Source: an uncultured Selenomonadales bacterium (GTDB taxonomy: Bacteria > Bacillota > Negativicutes > Acidaminococcales > Acidaminococcaceae). Taken from it: 64,000 bases of DNA. Both the position numbers and the translations under genes were made by a program. The stretch covers positions 1-64,000 of the forward strand of contig ONAV01000003.1 in the NCBI GenBank assembly GCA_900315925.1, read 5' to 3'. The notes beneath the pieces are model-generated. The model was not told the origin of the DNA. It was given only the letters and a program-made list of their open reading frames with translations, and searched no databases. Of this stretch, positions 1-9,544 are shown one piece after another. Each line of letters begins with the position of its first letter. The stretch's first letter is position 1.

Positions 1-1
1 A

Positions 2-1522
2 ATGAACAAAACCGGTAAAGTGTATCTCATCGGCGCGGGCCCCGGCGACCCGGGCCTGCTGACCTTAAAAGGCCGCGACTGCCTGGCCGCCTGCGACGTG
101 GTGGTGTATGACCGTCTGGCCGACCCCCGCATCTTAAGCTGGGTCAATCCGGAAGCGGAACGCATCTACGTAGGCAAAGCGTCCAGCAACCATGTAATGA
201 AGCAGGAAGACATTTCCAAACTGTTAGTTAAACTGGCTGCGGAAGGCAAAACCGTAGCCCGTCTGAAAGGCGGAGACTCGTTCGTCTTCGGCCGGGGCGG
301 TGAAGAAGCCCTGCTGTTGAAAGAAAACAACCTCCCCTTTGAGTTTGTGCCCGGCATCACCAGCGCCATCTCCGTACCGGAGTACGCAGGCATACCCGTC
401 ACCCACCGGAAGGTAGCCGCCAGCTTCGCCGTAATCACCGGCCACGAAGACCCGTCCCGGGAAAAATCCGGCATCAACTGGAAAAGTCTGGCCACCGGCG
501 TCGATACGCTGGTCTTCCTCATGGGCGTGGAAAACCTGAAGAACATTGCAGCTAAGCTGATGGAAAACGGCCGCCCGGCCGATACCCCTGCCGCCCTGAT
601 CCGCTGGGGCACCCACCCGGAACAGCGTACCCTCATTACCACACTGGGCAACGCGTATGATGATGTGGTACGCACCGGCATGAAACCGCCTGCCATCTTC
701 ATCGTAGGCGAAGTAGTAAAACTGCGGGACTCCCTCAGCTGGTTCGAAACCAAGCCTCTCTTCGGAAAAACCTTTGTCGTAACGCGCGCACGGGCCCAGG
801 CTTCCGCACTGACGGAAAAACTGGAAATGGAAGGCGCCAAGGTGATGGAAGTGCCTGCCATCAAGATTATAGATCCGGACGACTTCGCACCGCTGGATGC
901 GGCACAGAAAAACCTGGCTTCCTACGACTGGGTCATCTTCACCAGCGCCAACGGCGTAGACCTGTTCTTCGACCGTCTGCTGCAGAACGGCAAGGACGCC
1001 CGCGCCTTTGCACATAATAAAATCGCGGCCATCGGTACTGCCACGGCAGACATGCTGACCGCGTATGGACTGACAGCCGATTTAATCCCCGCCTCCTACA
1101 AAGCGGAAGACCTGGTTGACACCCTGCTGCCACAGTTGCACAAAGGCAGCAAAGTACTGCTGGCCCGGGCCAAAGAAGCCCGCAACGTACTGCCGGACGC
1201 CTTACAAGCAGCCGGCGCCGATGTGGATGTGGTTGCCGTATATCAGACCGTCAGCGACTGCGAAAACAAGGAAGAGCTGCTGGACGCATTAAAGAATAAA
1301 GCCGTGGACTGCATCACCTTCACCAGTTCCTCCACTGTGACCAACCTGCTGAAAGCACTGGACAGCGAGAAAGAACTGCTGAAGGGTGTGACTCTGGCCG
1401 CCATCGGTCCCATCACCGCCAAAACCATGGAAAAGAACGGACTGAAGCCCACCGTATGCGCCGACACCTACACCATCGACGGCCTGGTGGAAGCGCTGAA
1501 TACCTTTTATGCAGTAAAATGA
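2..1522 (+). CDS. cobA-hemD: Uroporphyrinogen-III C-methyltransferase / uroporphyrinogen-III synthase fusion
   Basis: Bifunctional cytoplasmic enzyme. The HemD half cyclises hydroxymethylbilane to uroporphyrinogen III, and the CobA half methylates it to precorrin-2 using SAM, feeding sirohaem or cobalamin. Residues 1-245 form the methyltransferase, with the GAGPGDPGLLT start, VVYDRL, and the RLKGGDSFVFGRGGEE signature. Residues 255-500 form the HemD fold, with FTSANGV and FTSSSTV segments. The 506 aa length fits the fused form common in Firmicutes. The ATG lies at base 2, so no ribosome binding site is visible, but the protein begins where the family normally begins. hemB and hemL follow on the same strand; hemA and hemC could lie upstream, outside the window. 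Confidence 0.93.
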   Translation: MNKTGKVYLIGAGPGDPGLLTLKGRDCLAACDVVVYDRLADPRILSWVNPEAERIYVGKASSNHVMKQEDISKLLVKLAAEGKTVARLKGGDSFVFGRGGEEALLLKENNLPFEFVPGITSAISVPEYAGIPVTHRKVAASFAVITGHEDPSREKSGINWKSLATGVDTLVFLMGVENLKNIAAKLMENGRPADTPAALIRWGTHPEQRTLITTLGNAYDDVVRTGMKPPAIFIVGEVVKLRDSLSWFETKPLFGKTFVVTRARAQASALTEKLEMEGAKVMEVPAIKIIDPDDFAPLDAAQKNLASYDWVIFTSANGVDLFFDRLLQNGKDARAFAHNKIAAIGTATADMLTAYGLTADLIPASYKAEDLVDTLLPQLHKGSKVLLARAKEARNVLPDALQAAGADVDVVAVYQTVSDCENKEELLDALKNKAVDCITFTSSSTVTNLLKALDSEKELLKGVTLAAIGPITAKTMEKNGLKPTVCADTYTIDGLVEALNTFYAVK

Positions 1523-1592
1523 AATAGGGTTTTGCCTGATGAAAGCTGTTTCCAAGTGGCAGAATTCCATAGCATTCCATAATCATTACATC

Positions 1593-1616
1593 GTTTTGAT
1601 GCAGCGGAATCAAAAC
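1593..1616 (+). other. Small hairpin in cobA-hemD / hemB spacer
   Basis: A perfect 8-base inverted repeat, GTTTTGAT and ATCAAAAC, is separated by 8 bases in the 138-base gap before hemB. No run of T follows, so it is not a clear terminator. It could be a processing or attenuation hairpin; this is a structural observation only. Confidence 0.35.
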
Positions 1617-1660
1617 AGTTAGTAACCATATAAATTATAATCAAAGGAAGTGTTTACATC

Positions 1661-2647
1661 ATGACCGGTTTTCCCATTTACCGTCCCCGCCGTCTGCGCG
1701 CTACCGAGAACCTGCGCAGCCTGATCCGGGAGACGAGCCTCAGTGTAAAAGATTTGATTTTCCCCCTGTTTGTGGTACCGGGCGAAAATGTTAAGAACGA
1801 AATTGAAACTTTGAAAAACAATTACCAGTGGTCTGTGGACCGGGTGATGGAAGCCGTAGACGAAGCAATGGATCTGGGCATCCCCGCCGTGCTGCTGTTC
1901 GGCCTCCCCTCTTACAAAGATGAAGAAGGAAGCAGTGCCTGGGACGATAACGAACCGGTGCAGCGGGCCAGCAAAGCCATCAAAGCGAAATATCCGGAGA
2001 TGGTGGTCATCACCGACGCCTGCTTCTGCGAATACACCACCCACGGTCACTGCGGCATTCTGACCCCGGACTGCGCCTCCGTGGACAATGACAAGACCCT
2101 GCCCAACCTGGCCAAGCTGGCTGTCAGCCAGGCCCGGTGCGGTGCGGATATCATCGCCCCCTCCAACATGATGGACGGTTACGTGGCCACCATGCGCAAA
2201 GCGTTAGACGACGCGGGCTACACCAACACAGCCATCATGGCCTACAGCGCCAAATTTGCTTCCGCCTATTACGGCCCCTTCCGTGCCGCGGCGGATTCCG
2301 CTCCCGGCAAAGGCGACCGCAAGGGGTATCAGATGGACCCGGGCAACAGCGACGAAGCCATGCGGGAAATTGCGCTGGATATTGAAGAAGGCGCAGACAT
2401 CGTCATGGTAAAACCCGCCCTGGCTTATCAGGACGTAACCAGAAGAGCCCACGAAACCTTTAACCGTCCTCTCTGCGTATATAACGTCAGCGGCGAATAT
2501 GCCATGGTGAAAGCGGCGGCTGAAAAAGGCTGGATTGATGAAAAGCGCATCGTCATGGAAACCATGCTCAGCTTCAAACGGGCCGGCGCCAAGATGATCA
2601 TCACCTACCACGCCTTAGATGTGGCACGGTGGCTGAAAGAACAGTAA
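1661..2647 (+). CDS. hemB: Porphobilinogen synthase (delta-aminolevulinic acid dehydratase)
   Basis: Condenses two 5-aminolevulinate molecules into porphobilinogen, an early step in tetrapyrrole synthesis, in the cytoplasm. The 328 aa length is normal for the family. The two active-site lysines are visible: K198 in YSAKFASAYYGPFR and K251 in MVKPALAYQD. The segment DACFCEYTTHGHCG supplies Cys121, Cys123 and Cys131, the pattern of a zinc-dependent enzyme. The ATG is preceded by AAAGGAAG at good spacing. It lies between cobA-hemD and hemL in a co-directional haem cluster. Confidence 0.96.
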   Translation: MTGFPIYRPRRLRATENLRSLIRETSLSVKDLIFPLFVVPGENVKNEIETLKNNYQWSVDRVMEAVDEAMDLGIPAVLLFGLPSYKDEEGSSAWDDNEPVQRASKAIKAKYPEMVVITDACFCEYTTHGHCGILTPDCASVDNDKTLPNLAKLAVSQARCGADIIAPSNMMDGYVATMRKALDDAGYTNTAIMAYSAKFASAYYGPFRAAADSAPGKGDRKGYQMDPGNSDEAMREIALDIEEGADIVMVKPALAYQDVTRRAHETFNRPLCVYNVSGEYAMVKAAAEKGWIDEKRIVMETMLSFKRAGAKMIITYHALDVARWLKEQ

Positions 2648-2668
2648 CGAAAAACAGTAAAAATGAAT

Positions 2669-2695
2669 TTGGCCGGTTGCGAATGCTCCGGCCAA
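2669..2695 (+). other. Hairpin between hemB and hemL
   Basis: TTGGCCGG and CCGGCCAA form a perfect 8-base-pair GC-rich stem around an 11-base loop, just upstream of the hemL ribosome binding site. No T-run follows, so it may act as an mRNA processing or pausing structure rather than a terminator. Confidence 0.4.
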
Positions 2696-2733
2696 TGTTA
2701 TATGAGTTAAATTGGAAAAGCAGGTGAATGCGA

Positions 2734-3996
2734 ATGAATACCTTATCCAAATCTTCTTCTGTCTTTGCGGAAGCCAAACAGTACATCCCCGGTGGCGTCA
2801 ACAGCCCGGTGCGTTCCTTCCGCAGCGTAGGAGGCAATCCTCCTTTCATTACCAGAGGTGAAGGCAGCAAACTGTATGACCTGGACGGCAACAACTATAT
2901 TGATTATGTTTTGTCCTACGGCCCGCTGCTGTTAGGCCACGCCCACCCGGTCGTTACGGAAGCCGTGCAGGAAGCGGCAGCCAAAGGCACCAGCTTCGGC
3001 GCTCCTACCGGCGCGGAAGTAGCGCTGGCCAAACTGGTCTGTGAACTGGTTCCTTCCATGGATATGGTGCGCATGGTCAACTCCGGCACAGAAGCTACCA
3101 TGTCTGCCATCCGTCTGGCACGGGCGTACACGGGACGGGACTGCATCGTGAAATTCATTGGCTGCTACCACGGCCACAGCGATGCTCTGTTAGTACATGC
3201 CGGTTCCGGCGCCACCACCTTCGGCGTGCCCGACAGCCCCGGCGTGACCAAAGGCACGGCGGAGACTACCCTCTCCGTTCCTTTCAACGATCTGCCTGCG
3301 CTGGAGAACGTGTTTGCGGAAAAAGGCAAAGAGATTGCCGCCGTCATCATGGAACCCACCCCCGGCAACATGGGGCTGGTACTGCCGAAAGACGGTTACT
3401 TACAGGCCATCCGCGAATTGACAAAGAAATACGGCAGCCTGCTGATCATCGACGAAGTCATGTCCGGTTTCCGCTCCGCCCAGGGCGGCAGCCAGTCCTT
3501 ATATCACATCGAGCCGGACATCACCTGCCTTGGCAAAGTCATCGGCGGCGGTCTGCCGGTGGCGGCGTACGGCGGCAAACGGGAAATCATGAACTGGGTC
3601 TCCCCCGTAGGCCCCATGTACCAGGCCGGCACACTTTCCGGCAACCCGCTGGCCATGGCTGCCGGTATCGCGGCTCTCACGTATATGAAAGAAAATGATG
3701 TCTGCGCCACGCTGACAAAACGGAATGCAGAACTGACAGACGCACTGAAAGCGGCCGCCGATGCAGCCGGCGTTCCAGTGCAAGTTCCCCGCCTGGGTTC
3801 CATGTTCACCGTGTTCTTCTCCGAGAAGGAAGTCACCAACTACGAGGACGCCACCGCCTGCGATCTGGACGCTTTCCGCATCTACTTCCACAGCATGCTG
3901 GAACAGGGCATCTACCTGCCGCCTTCCCAGTTTGAGACCAAAAAGTTGCATTTACGAAAGTGGCAGAAAGCAAATAGTTTCATCGATGTAATTTAA
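2734..3996 (+). CDS. hemL: Glutamate-1-semialdehyde 2,1-aminomutase with atypical C-terminus
   Basis: PLP enzyme converting glutamate-1-semialdehyde to 5-aminolevulinate, upstream of HemB in the C5 pathway. The fold is clear: [11 protein letters not shown] near the N-terminus, [13 protein letters not shown], the YHGHSD segment, and the PLP lysine K268 in [12 protein letters not shown] chose the ATG at 2734 because AGGTG at 2722-2726 is 7 bases upstream of it but only 1 base from the in-frame ATG at 2728. The 420 aa protein follows the family to LPPSQFET. Its last 18 residues, rich in K, W and N, do not resemble the usual FVSxAHTxEDI helix, and none of the three forward frames supplies it. The end looks replaced or truncated. 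Confidence 0.9.
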   Translation: MNTLSKSSSVFAEAKQYIPGGVNSPVRSFRSVGGNPPFITRGEGSKLYDLDGNNYIDYVLSYGPLLLGHAHPVVTEAVQEAAAKGTSFGAPTGAEVALAKLVCELVPSMDMVRMVNSGTEATMSAIRLARAYTGRDCIVKFIGCYHGHSDALLVHAGSGATTFGVPDSPGVTKGTAETTLSVPFNDLPALENVFAEKGKEIAAVIMEPTPGNMGLVLPKDGYLQAIRELTKKYGSLLIIDEVMSGFRSAQGGSQSLYHIEPDITCLGKVIGGGLPVAAYGGKREIMNWVSPVGPMYQAGTLSGNPLAMAAGIAALTYMKENDVCATLTKRNAELTDALKAAADAAGVPVQVPRLGSMFTVFFSEKEVTNYEDATACDLDAFRIYFHSMLEQGIYLPPSQFETKKLHLRKWQKANSFIDVI

Positions 3997-4015
3997 AGGT
4001 ACACTCTTCACATAA

Positions 4016-4055
4016 GAAACCGGCACCCTATAAAACGGATGTCGGTTTTGTTTTG
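4016..4055 (+). terminator. Rho-independent terminator after hemL
   Basis: The stem AACCGGCACCC / GGATGTCGGTT contains one G-U pair and one mismatch and is followed by TTTTGTTTT. It lies 20 bases after the hemL stop codon and would end the haem transcript. Confidence 0.75.
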
Positions 4056-4064
4056 GTATAAAAG

Positions 4065-4091
4065 GACCCTCTGCAGAACGTGCAGAGGGTC
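4065..4091 (-). terminator. Terminator for the lectin-domain gene
   Basis: A perfect 11-base-pair inverted repeat (GACCCTCTGCA / TGCAGAGGGTC, loop of 5). Read on the minus strand it is followed by CTTTTA, and it lies just downstream of the gene ending at 4144. Confidence 0.75.
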
Positions 4092-4143
4092 TACTTACTG
4101 TCTCCAATTCTTGACGATACACCAATCTATTATGTTTAGTTAA

Positions 4144-5652
4144 TCATCTATCCCATTCGCAGACAAAGGCATTGCCGCCCGTACTGGCGATGGAACCGTC
4201 TTCTTTAAGGTTCTTGTAGTTCCAGTAATACAGTCCGTAATACAATTCTTCGTCTGAATTATTATCCGAAACTGCTTTTTCATAGGTAACAGGCTCATTG
4301 GGTATGAAGCGGTCATAGCCTTCTTTTTCAAAGGATTCGTTATCATACCCGCTGTCGTTGATCAGCCGGAACAACCGCTCATTTTTGTCGTCGTCACCGA
4401 CTGTCGCCAGATGCCCGCCCATGGATTCGCAGAATTGCTGCGCGTCTTCCATGGATTTGCCGATATCGGAGAACACAAGATAGTGATGTCCTTTATATTT
4501 AATGGCTTCTTTAGGAATAAAGACGTAGTCAGAGACGTCTGCCTGATTGATTACGGTTGTATAATGGGTATCGTACGAAGAATGTATAATTTCTGCTGCT
4601 AACAACACAGACAATACGTCCGTATAGTAAACGCCGTGATAATATCCTCTGTAACGCCCCGGCCTGTGGGCGGGCCGATGATGCCACCAGTAATCTTTTG
4701 GAGGTTTGGGGGCGCGGCGCCATACATGCATATTTTTATAGGTTCTTTTCACAGGCGGGCGATGCAAATCTTTTCTTGGGCCCGGTTTCCTGTGTTCAAC
4801 GCGTTTTGCCTTATGCTCAACCGGCTTTGCAACACTGTGTTTGGGTTCGTGTTTAACGGGCTTTGCAACGGAACGTTTCTGTTCATGTATAACCGGCTTT
4901 GCAACGCTGTGCTTGGGTTCGTGTACAATCGGTTTTGCTACGGTGCGTTTCGGCTCTTGTACAACCGGTTTTGCAACGGTACGTTTCTGTTCTTGTACAA
5001 CTGGCTTTGCATTGGTACGCTTCGGTTCTTGTACTTTTAAACGCGGCTTCTCATGACTCGTTTTTATATATTTTGGTTTCCAACGCTTATTCTGCTGCGT
5101 CGGTTGCTGCGTAGAAGTATTTCTCGGCTGTTGCATTGTTGAACTCGCAGAACTCTGTCTTGATTGTTGCATCACCGGGCGCGGAGTCGTATGTCTCTGC
5201 TGCTGTACCACCGGACGTGGAGAACCGGTTCTGTGTTGCTGTACTGCCGGGCGCGGAGAACTGGTTCTCTGCTGTTGTACCGTCGGACGCAGAGAGCCCT
5301 GTCTTGTTTGCTTCACCATCGGCAGCGGATTACCGTTTCTCGCCTGCTGCATCGTTGGACGCGGGGAGTTGTGTCTTGGCTGTTGCATGGTCGGACGCGG
5401 AGATGTATGTCTCTGATGTTGTACCGCCGGCCTCGGAGATGTATGTCTTGGCTGCTGCATGGTCTGGCGTGGAGAGCTGTGTCTCGTCTGTTGCGCCGCC
5501 GGTCTTCTGTTCTGCTGACTTTGCTGTTGCGAAGGATTCGGATAATAGCCTTTCTTAGGCGGAGCGGCTTCTGCGGCAAAATAAGTAGTACTCAGACACG
5601 CGGTTATTATGGAAGCTATTATGAATCGTTTCAGTATGGATTTTCGTAGCAT
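4144..5652 (-). CDS. Exported proline/basic-repeat protein with C-type-lectin-like domain
   Basis: Not assigned to a named family. Residues 1-30 are a signal peptide ending in an Ala-rich cleavage region. Residues about 40-165 are a low-complexity block built from repeats of the kind QQ-R-(H/T)-SPRP. Residues about 205-285 are a second block of charged repeats of the kind EPKRTVAKPV, followed by a Pro/His/Arg/Tyr-rich linker. Residues 372-502 resemble a C-type-lectin fold: EDAQQFCESMGGHLATV, a W-containing strand, and a terminal AFVCEWDR pairing Cys408 with Cys499. Inferred role: a secreted or envelope protein whose basic stalk binds the wall or surface polymers and whose tip binds ligand. 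The start has GGAGG 9 bases upstream. The gene is monocistronic, with its own terminator. Confidence 0.75.
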   Translation of the reverse strand: MLRKSILKRFIIASIITACLSTTYFAAEAAPPKKGYYPNPSQQQSQQNRRPAAQQTRHSSPRQTMQQPRHTSPRPAVQHQRHTSPRPTMQQPRHNSPRPTMQQARNGNPLPMVKQTRQGSLRPTVQQQRTSSPRPAVQQHRTGSPRPVVQQQRHTTPRPVMQQSRQSSASSTMQQPRNTSTQQPTQQNKRWKPKYIKTSHEKPRLKVQEPKRTNAKPVVQEQKRTVAKPVVQEPKRTVAKPIVHEPKHSVAKPVIHEQKRSVAKPVKHEPKHSVAKPVEHKAKRVEHRKPGPRKDLHRPPVKRTYKNMHVWRRAPKPPKDYWWHHRPAHRPGRYRGYYHGVYYTDVLSVLLAAEIIHSSYDTHYTTVINQADVSDYVFIPKEAIKYKGHHYLVFSDIGKSMEDAQQFCESMGGHLATVGDDDKNERLFRLINDSGYDNESFEKEGYDRFIPNEPVTYEKAVSDNNSDEELYYGLYYWNYKNLKEDGSIASTGGNAFVCEWDR

Positions 5653-5812
5653 CGTTGTTTACCTCCATTCTTTATAATGCTGCTGATAAAACAGTAATTC
5701 ACTGAAGCAGAATCTTTGGATTTCTTTTCAATATCATTGTATTCCTGGTTTTTGTTTTTTTAATGGCATACCCCTGATTACATGGATATTTTTGACCATA
5801 TCGTTTTGCAAA

Positions 5813-5845
5813 AAAGAGGTATCGGACAAAATCCGATACCTCTTT
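5813..5845 (-). terminator. Terminator for the autotransporter gene
   Basis: A perfect 14-base-pair stem, AAAGAGGTATCGGA with its complement, surrounds a 5-base loop. On the minus strand it is followed by TTTTTTGC. It lies 19 bases beyond the autotransporter stop codon. Confidence 0.88.
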
Positions 5846-5863
5846 CTTTTAGTTTATATCGTT

Positions 5864-8800
5864 TTACCACATGCGTTTTACCGTTACCGAACAGAACCAG
5901 TCTTTGTCATGACTGCCGCGGGTTAAGCCGCCGTCGCCGCCAAGGCTCCAGCCTTTGGCAAATTCAGTTTCTCCGCCGATGGATAAAACAAAGTGTGTCT
6001 TGTCCTGTACGTTACGCATATCATAGCTGTTCGCCTGATTGCCCATGTAACTGTACCGAAGCCTCGGTTCCGCACCGGCAAAGGCATGACGGATACCAAC
6101 CCGGATGGTGTAATTCCCTCCGGACAGATATCGTTTGAACTCTACCCCTGCCCCTGCGCCAAAATAATCATTGTGCTTGCTGTCCACGACCTGATTGAAT
6201 ACGCCGGCCCCTGTTTCGCTGTACCCGTTCTGCCACAGCCGGGACAGTTGTACGTTAACATACGGTCGCACATGCCAGGGAACGTCTTTCTGCGCCTGCA
6301 GGTCGTACAGATACTCGCCGCCCAGCTCCAGAATGCGGCTGTGATAATCGGCGCTGGCAGTCATGCCCATAACACCCCTGTGCAGTTTGTTGCGCATCCA
6401 GCCATAATTCAGGAACACCAGGCCTTCCCTTCCGGCTTTGTTGTAACCGGCGTACAGACCAATGCGTGTGTCTCTCAGTTCGTTGCCTGCGGTACTGTCC
6501 GTAAAGGCCGTTTTACTGTAACCGGCATATACCCCGGCCCGCCAGTTGGGAGCAACGGCTTTGTCCCAGCCCAGTAATGTAGTGGAACTATGGTAATCGG
6601 CGTCGTCTTTCAAATCGCCCCAGTTCTTGCCAAACTTCAGCCAGATATCATTATCCGCCGGTTCCAGCAGGCTCAGGGAAACATCCGGACCACCGCCGTT
6701 GCCGTCATCCAGACCGGCCTCCGGCAGTTTTACCTTTACCGGTTTCGGCAGGAAGGCTTCGTTAAGACGGGAAGACAAAAGGTGACGGGTCATCACGCTT
6801 CGCTGGGTCAACGCCATACTGTTAGCCGACGCGTTGGACGCAATCGAAGACAGCGCTTTCTTTGTCTCCGCAGGCGTCAGTGTGAACAGGGAACGCATTT
6901 CATTACGGCGCATATCTCCATTTGCAGTCAGGTTGTTGTACATGGACATCATGGCGCCGTACGTTTCTTCCTGCACCGCGTCTACAGCGCCCAGGTTGTT
7001 GGCCGCTTTGCCGGTCACCACTGCCTGGTTCCCTTCCACAGAACCGATTTCATCCAGCATGCCGAACTTGTATGGCGCATTTTCCGTATTCTTTACGGAA
7101 CCGCTGACCGAACCGGCCTGCAATACCGCAAACGTTTCATCCGGCAGCAGATTTTTCGCAATGACCTGAGAACCGTCAATTTCTGCCTCATCACTCACAC
7201 GGATCGTCCCGGCCCTTCCTCCGGCCACGCCCTGCAGCATGCCGTCAGAAAGCAGTTTCCCGGTAATATGCATAGACGATGCATCGTCGATTGCGCCGAT
7301 GGTACCGTGACTGACCAGGTAACCCGTATCCGTACTGTCCATCTCCATGGCAAAATCGTCCACCACAGATTCGGTCATATCGTGAACCGTATAGCTGCCG
7401 CCAAACAGGCTGGCCCCTTTGGCAACCTGCACCCCAACCACATCGGCCTTGCCTCCGTAGGTCAGCGTTCCGCCCAGCACGTTCAGTTTCATATTGTCCG
7501 GGCCGGAGATGTTGCCGTTATATGTTATGTTCGCATTAAAATTCAGGTTCGTCACCAGGTCGGGAATATAGACGTCATATGAATAGTTTTTTCCATTATA
7601 TTGGAGGCACAGCGCCTGACCGTCTTTATCCCACGGAACTTCATCATAGCTGCCGTCAGTTTTGAAATGCTTCCAGTCAGAAGTTATGTTCCCGCTGATG
7701 GAAGCCCCTTCCTTCACATTAATCGACCTGACAAAGGCATTCCGTCCGATATAAATCGCATTCTTCGCGCCGGACAGGGATCCGGACAGGTTATATTCCG
7801 TAACCAGCGGTCCGTTCAGTTCCGGAACTGTCTCATCGATCCGGTTATTGACGGAACTTGTTATACTTCCGTCTTCTGCATCCACGTTACGGGAAAAGCG
7901 GATATACGACCCCCTGTATTCTGAACCCGCTCCCAGCATATTACTGCCAAAATCAAACTGTACCCCATTGCCGCCGGTTCCGTCCGCCGTAACCGTCCCT
8001 TCCTGGTTTAACGTTTGGTTCCGGCCATAGCTGATCAGTACGCCGATTCCGTTGGCGCCGTCTGCATGCACTACATTCCCGCGGTCAAGGGTAACGGTAT
8101 TTTCCGTACCGTCGATACGTATGCCCGCAGCGCCGTCGCCTTTTGTCAGGATATCCGCAGCCTGGATGATAGTATTCCGGGAGCCAAACACATGAAGCCC
8201 TATGCCATAGGGTACTTCACTGTATTTTCCGGCAATATATGCGGTACCCGCCGCGTTCCGGGCTGAATAGCCCTGGGTATTGATAAGGGTCAGTCCGTCA
8301 TTATAAACCGATCTTCCATAATAGGCCTTACGGTCAAACTGATAGCCTATATCCTGCATTGCCGCCAGTTCCACTTCCGTAAAAACAGTGTAGTTCCGGT
8401 AATCAGCGTGACTCATCAACCCGCCGGTTTCCAGATGGGACAGGTCCAGACTACTTGTTTCCCAGCCGGTGATAGGCAGGCCGTCCACGCCGTCAAACTG
8501 TTTGCCCTTCAATACGTTGGTCACTTCGTCACCAACAAAGTATGCTTTTCCAGAGCGGGGCTGTGTTGTGCTCTTACTATCTAAAATAAAGAAATCAGCT
8601 TCCCGTAATGATGGGTCTTTTGTTTTCCTTCTGGAAAACTCACGGGAAGTAATAATCATCTTCCCTTTTGTCGCCGGATTCAGGTTCTGGTCCCGCAGAT
8701 GGTAAATCCAAGCATTGTCTTGTGTTATGTCTGAGGGAAATTGCATGATGGGAACACCGTCCGCGTCTTCCATTTCTTTCCCTCTCTTATCCTCAACGGA

Positions 8801-9526
8801 TGCTGTTATCACATTGAAGCCAAGCGCATGGGCCATTTCATGTCGTACGGTAGCCGCCAAGTCTGCCGCCTGTTCATTATCCGGCAGGATATTTCCCTTC
8901 TGAGACCACCAGCCATCTGCACATCCCTTGCGGTCCGCACCCATAAACTGTCCTATGCTGATTATACCGTAGGCTGCATCATTCAGTTTTTTCCCGTCAT
9001 AAATTATGAATTTTTCTTGGCCCGAAGATATCATCTTCAGTTTTGTAAAATCATCGATCCGGTTCAGTTCTTTCCCTTGCTGCAGCGATTGCATCCAATA
9101 GTGGGCCGAGACGGGTTCTCCCTGTTTAAAAGCAACCGAAGCCGCATATGCGTTGCCTTGTTGGGCCTGCCCCCTGATGAAAATCTGTGCCGGCACAGGG
9201 TTCTTTGTACCGGAACCCAGCATATCCGCCCAATATTGCACCCCATGAATGACACATTGCTGCGTTTGTGCCGGATGGTTATAGGGAATCACGTTCTTGC
9301 TTTTGTCGTCCAGAAAATCAACAAACAGTACACCGGCCGCTTCCTTGTTTTGATCTGTAACGTTCACAAAATTCACATCAAACACGCTGCGCCCGCCACC
9401 GGAAACAATAAGCTTTGCAGCTTCTGCCGTACCAGGTACGACAGAGCCGCAAAGCCCCAGGAAAACCGCAGCTGTTAAAATTGTCAGTTTGCGCTTGAAA
9501 AGCAGATTTTGTTTCGTTCTTTTCAT
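5864..9526 (-). CDS. Autotransporter with leishmanolysin-like zinc metalloprotease passenger
   Basis: Predicted type V secreted outer-membrane protein of 1220 aa. Residues 1-36 are a signal peptide ending AEA-A. The passenger carries a zinc-protease motif, H229-EMAH233-ALGF, and a later segment, LETGGLMSH, that looks like a Met-turn with a third ligand; this arrangement resembles peptidase family M8 more than serine-protease autotransporters. Residues about 430-900 are rich in short beta and glycine repeats typical of a beta-helix. From about 955 to the end is a transmembrane barrel of alternating aromatic strands finishing with VKRMW, the aromatic end used for barrel insertion. AAAGGA precedes the ATG. 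The gene lies 18 bases downstream of the flavodoxin gene and may share its transcript. Substrate unknown. Confidence 0.82.
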   Translation of the reverse strand: MKRTKQNLLFKRKLTILTAAVFLGLCGSVVPGTAEAAKLIVSGGGRSVFDVNFVNVTDQNKEAAGVLFVDFLDDKSKNVIPYNHPAQTQQCVIHGVQYWADMLGSGTKNPVPAQIFIRGQAQQGNAYAASVAFKQGEPVSAHYWMQSLQQGKELNRIDDFTKLKMISSGQEKFIIYDGKKLNDAAYGIISIGQFMGADRKGCADGWWSQKGNILPDNEQAADLAATVRHEMAHALGFNVITASVEDKRGKEMEDADGVPIMQFPSDITQDNAWIYHLRDQNLNPATKGKMIITSREFSRRKTKDPSLREADFFILDSKSTTQPRSGKAYFVGDEVTNVLKGKQFDGVDGLPITGWETSSLDLSHLETGGLMSHADYRNYTVFTEVELAAMQDIGYQFDRKAYYGRSVYNDGLTLINTQGYSARNAAGTAYIAGKYSEVPYGIGLHVFGSRNTIIQAADILTKGDGAAGIRIDGTENTVTLDRGNVVHADGANGIGVLISYGRNQTLNQEGTVTADGTGGNGVQFDFGSNMLGAGSEYRGSYIRFSRNVDAEDGSITSSVNNRIDETVPELNGPLVTEYNLSGSLSGAKNAIYIGRNAFVRSINVKEGASISGNITSDWKHFKTDGSYDEVPWDKDGQALCLQYNGKNYSYDVYIPDLVTNLNFNANITYNGNISGPDNMKLNVLGGTLTYGGKADVVGVQVAKGASLFGGSYTVHDMTESVVDDFAMEMDSTDTGYLVSHGTIGAIDDASSMHITGKLLSDGMLQGVAGGRAGTIRVSDEAEIDGSQVIAKNLLPDETFAVLQAGSVSGSVKNTENAPYKFGMLDEIGSVEGNQAVVTGKAANNLGAVDAVQEETYGAMMSMYNNLTANGDMRRNEMRSLFTLTPAETKKALSSIASNASANSMALTQRSVMTRHLLSSRLNEAFLPKPVKVKLPEAGLDDGNGGGPDVSLSLLEPADNDIWLKFGKNWGDLKDDADYHSSTTLLGWDKAVAPNWRAGVYAGYSKTAFTDSTAGNELRDTRIGLYAGYNKAGREGLVFLNYGWMRNKLHRGVMGMTASADYHSRILELGGEYLYDLQAQKDVPWHVRPYVNVQLSRLWQNGYSETGAGVFNQVVDSKHNDYFGAGAGVEFKRYLSGGNYTIRVGIRHAFAGAEPRLRYSYMGNQANSYDMRNVQDKTHFVLSIGGETEFAKGWSLGGDGGLTRGSHDKDWFCSVTVKRMW

Positions 9527-9544
9527 CTTATCCTTTTACGCTTT

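Noticed and set aside
2728-2733. Upstream ATG for hemL
   Set aside because: Only 1 base from the Shine-Dalgarno sequence; the ATG at 2734 has normal spacing.
4840-5560. Repeat array that might be a CRISPR or VNTR locus
   Set aside because: The repeats are in frame, encode SPRP and EPKR units of a signal-peptide protein, and lack constant repeats with unique spacers.
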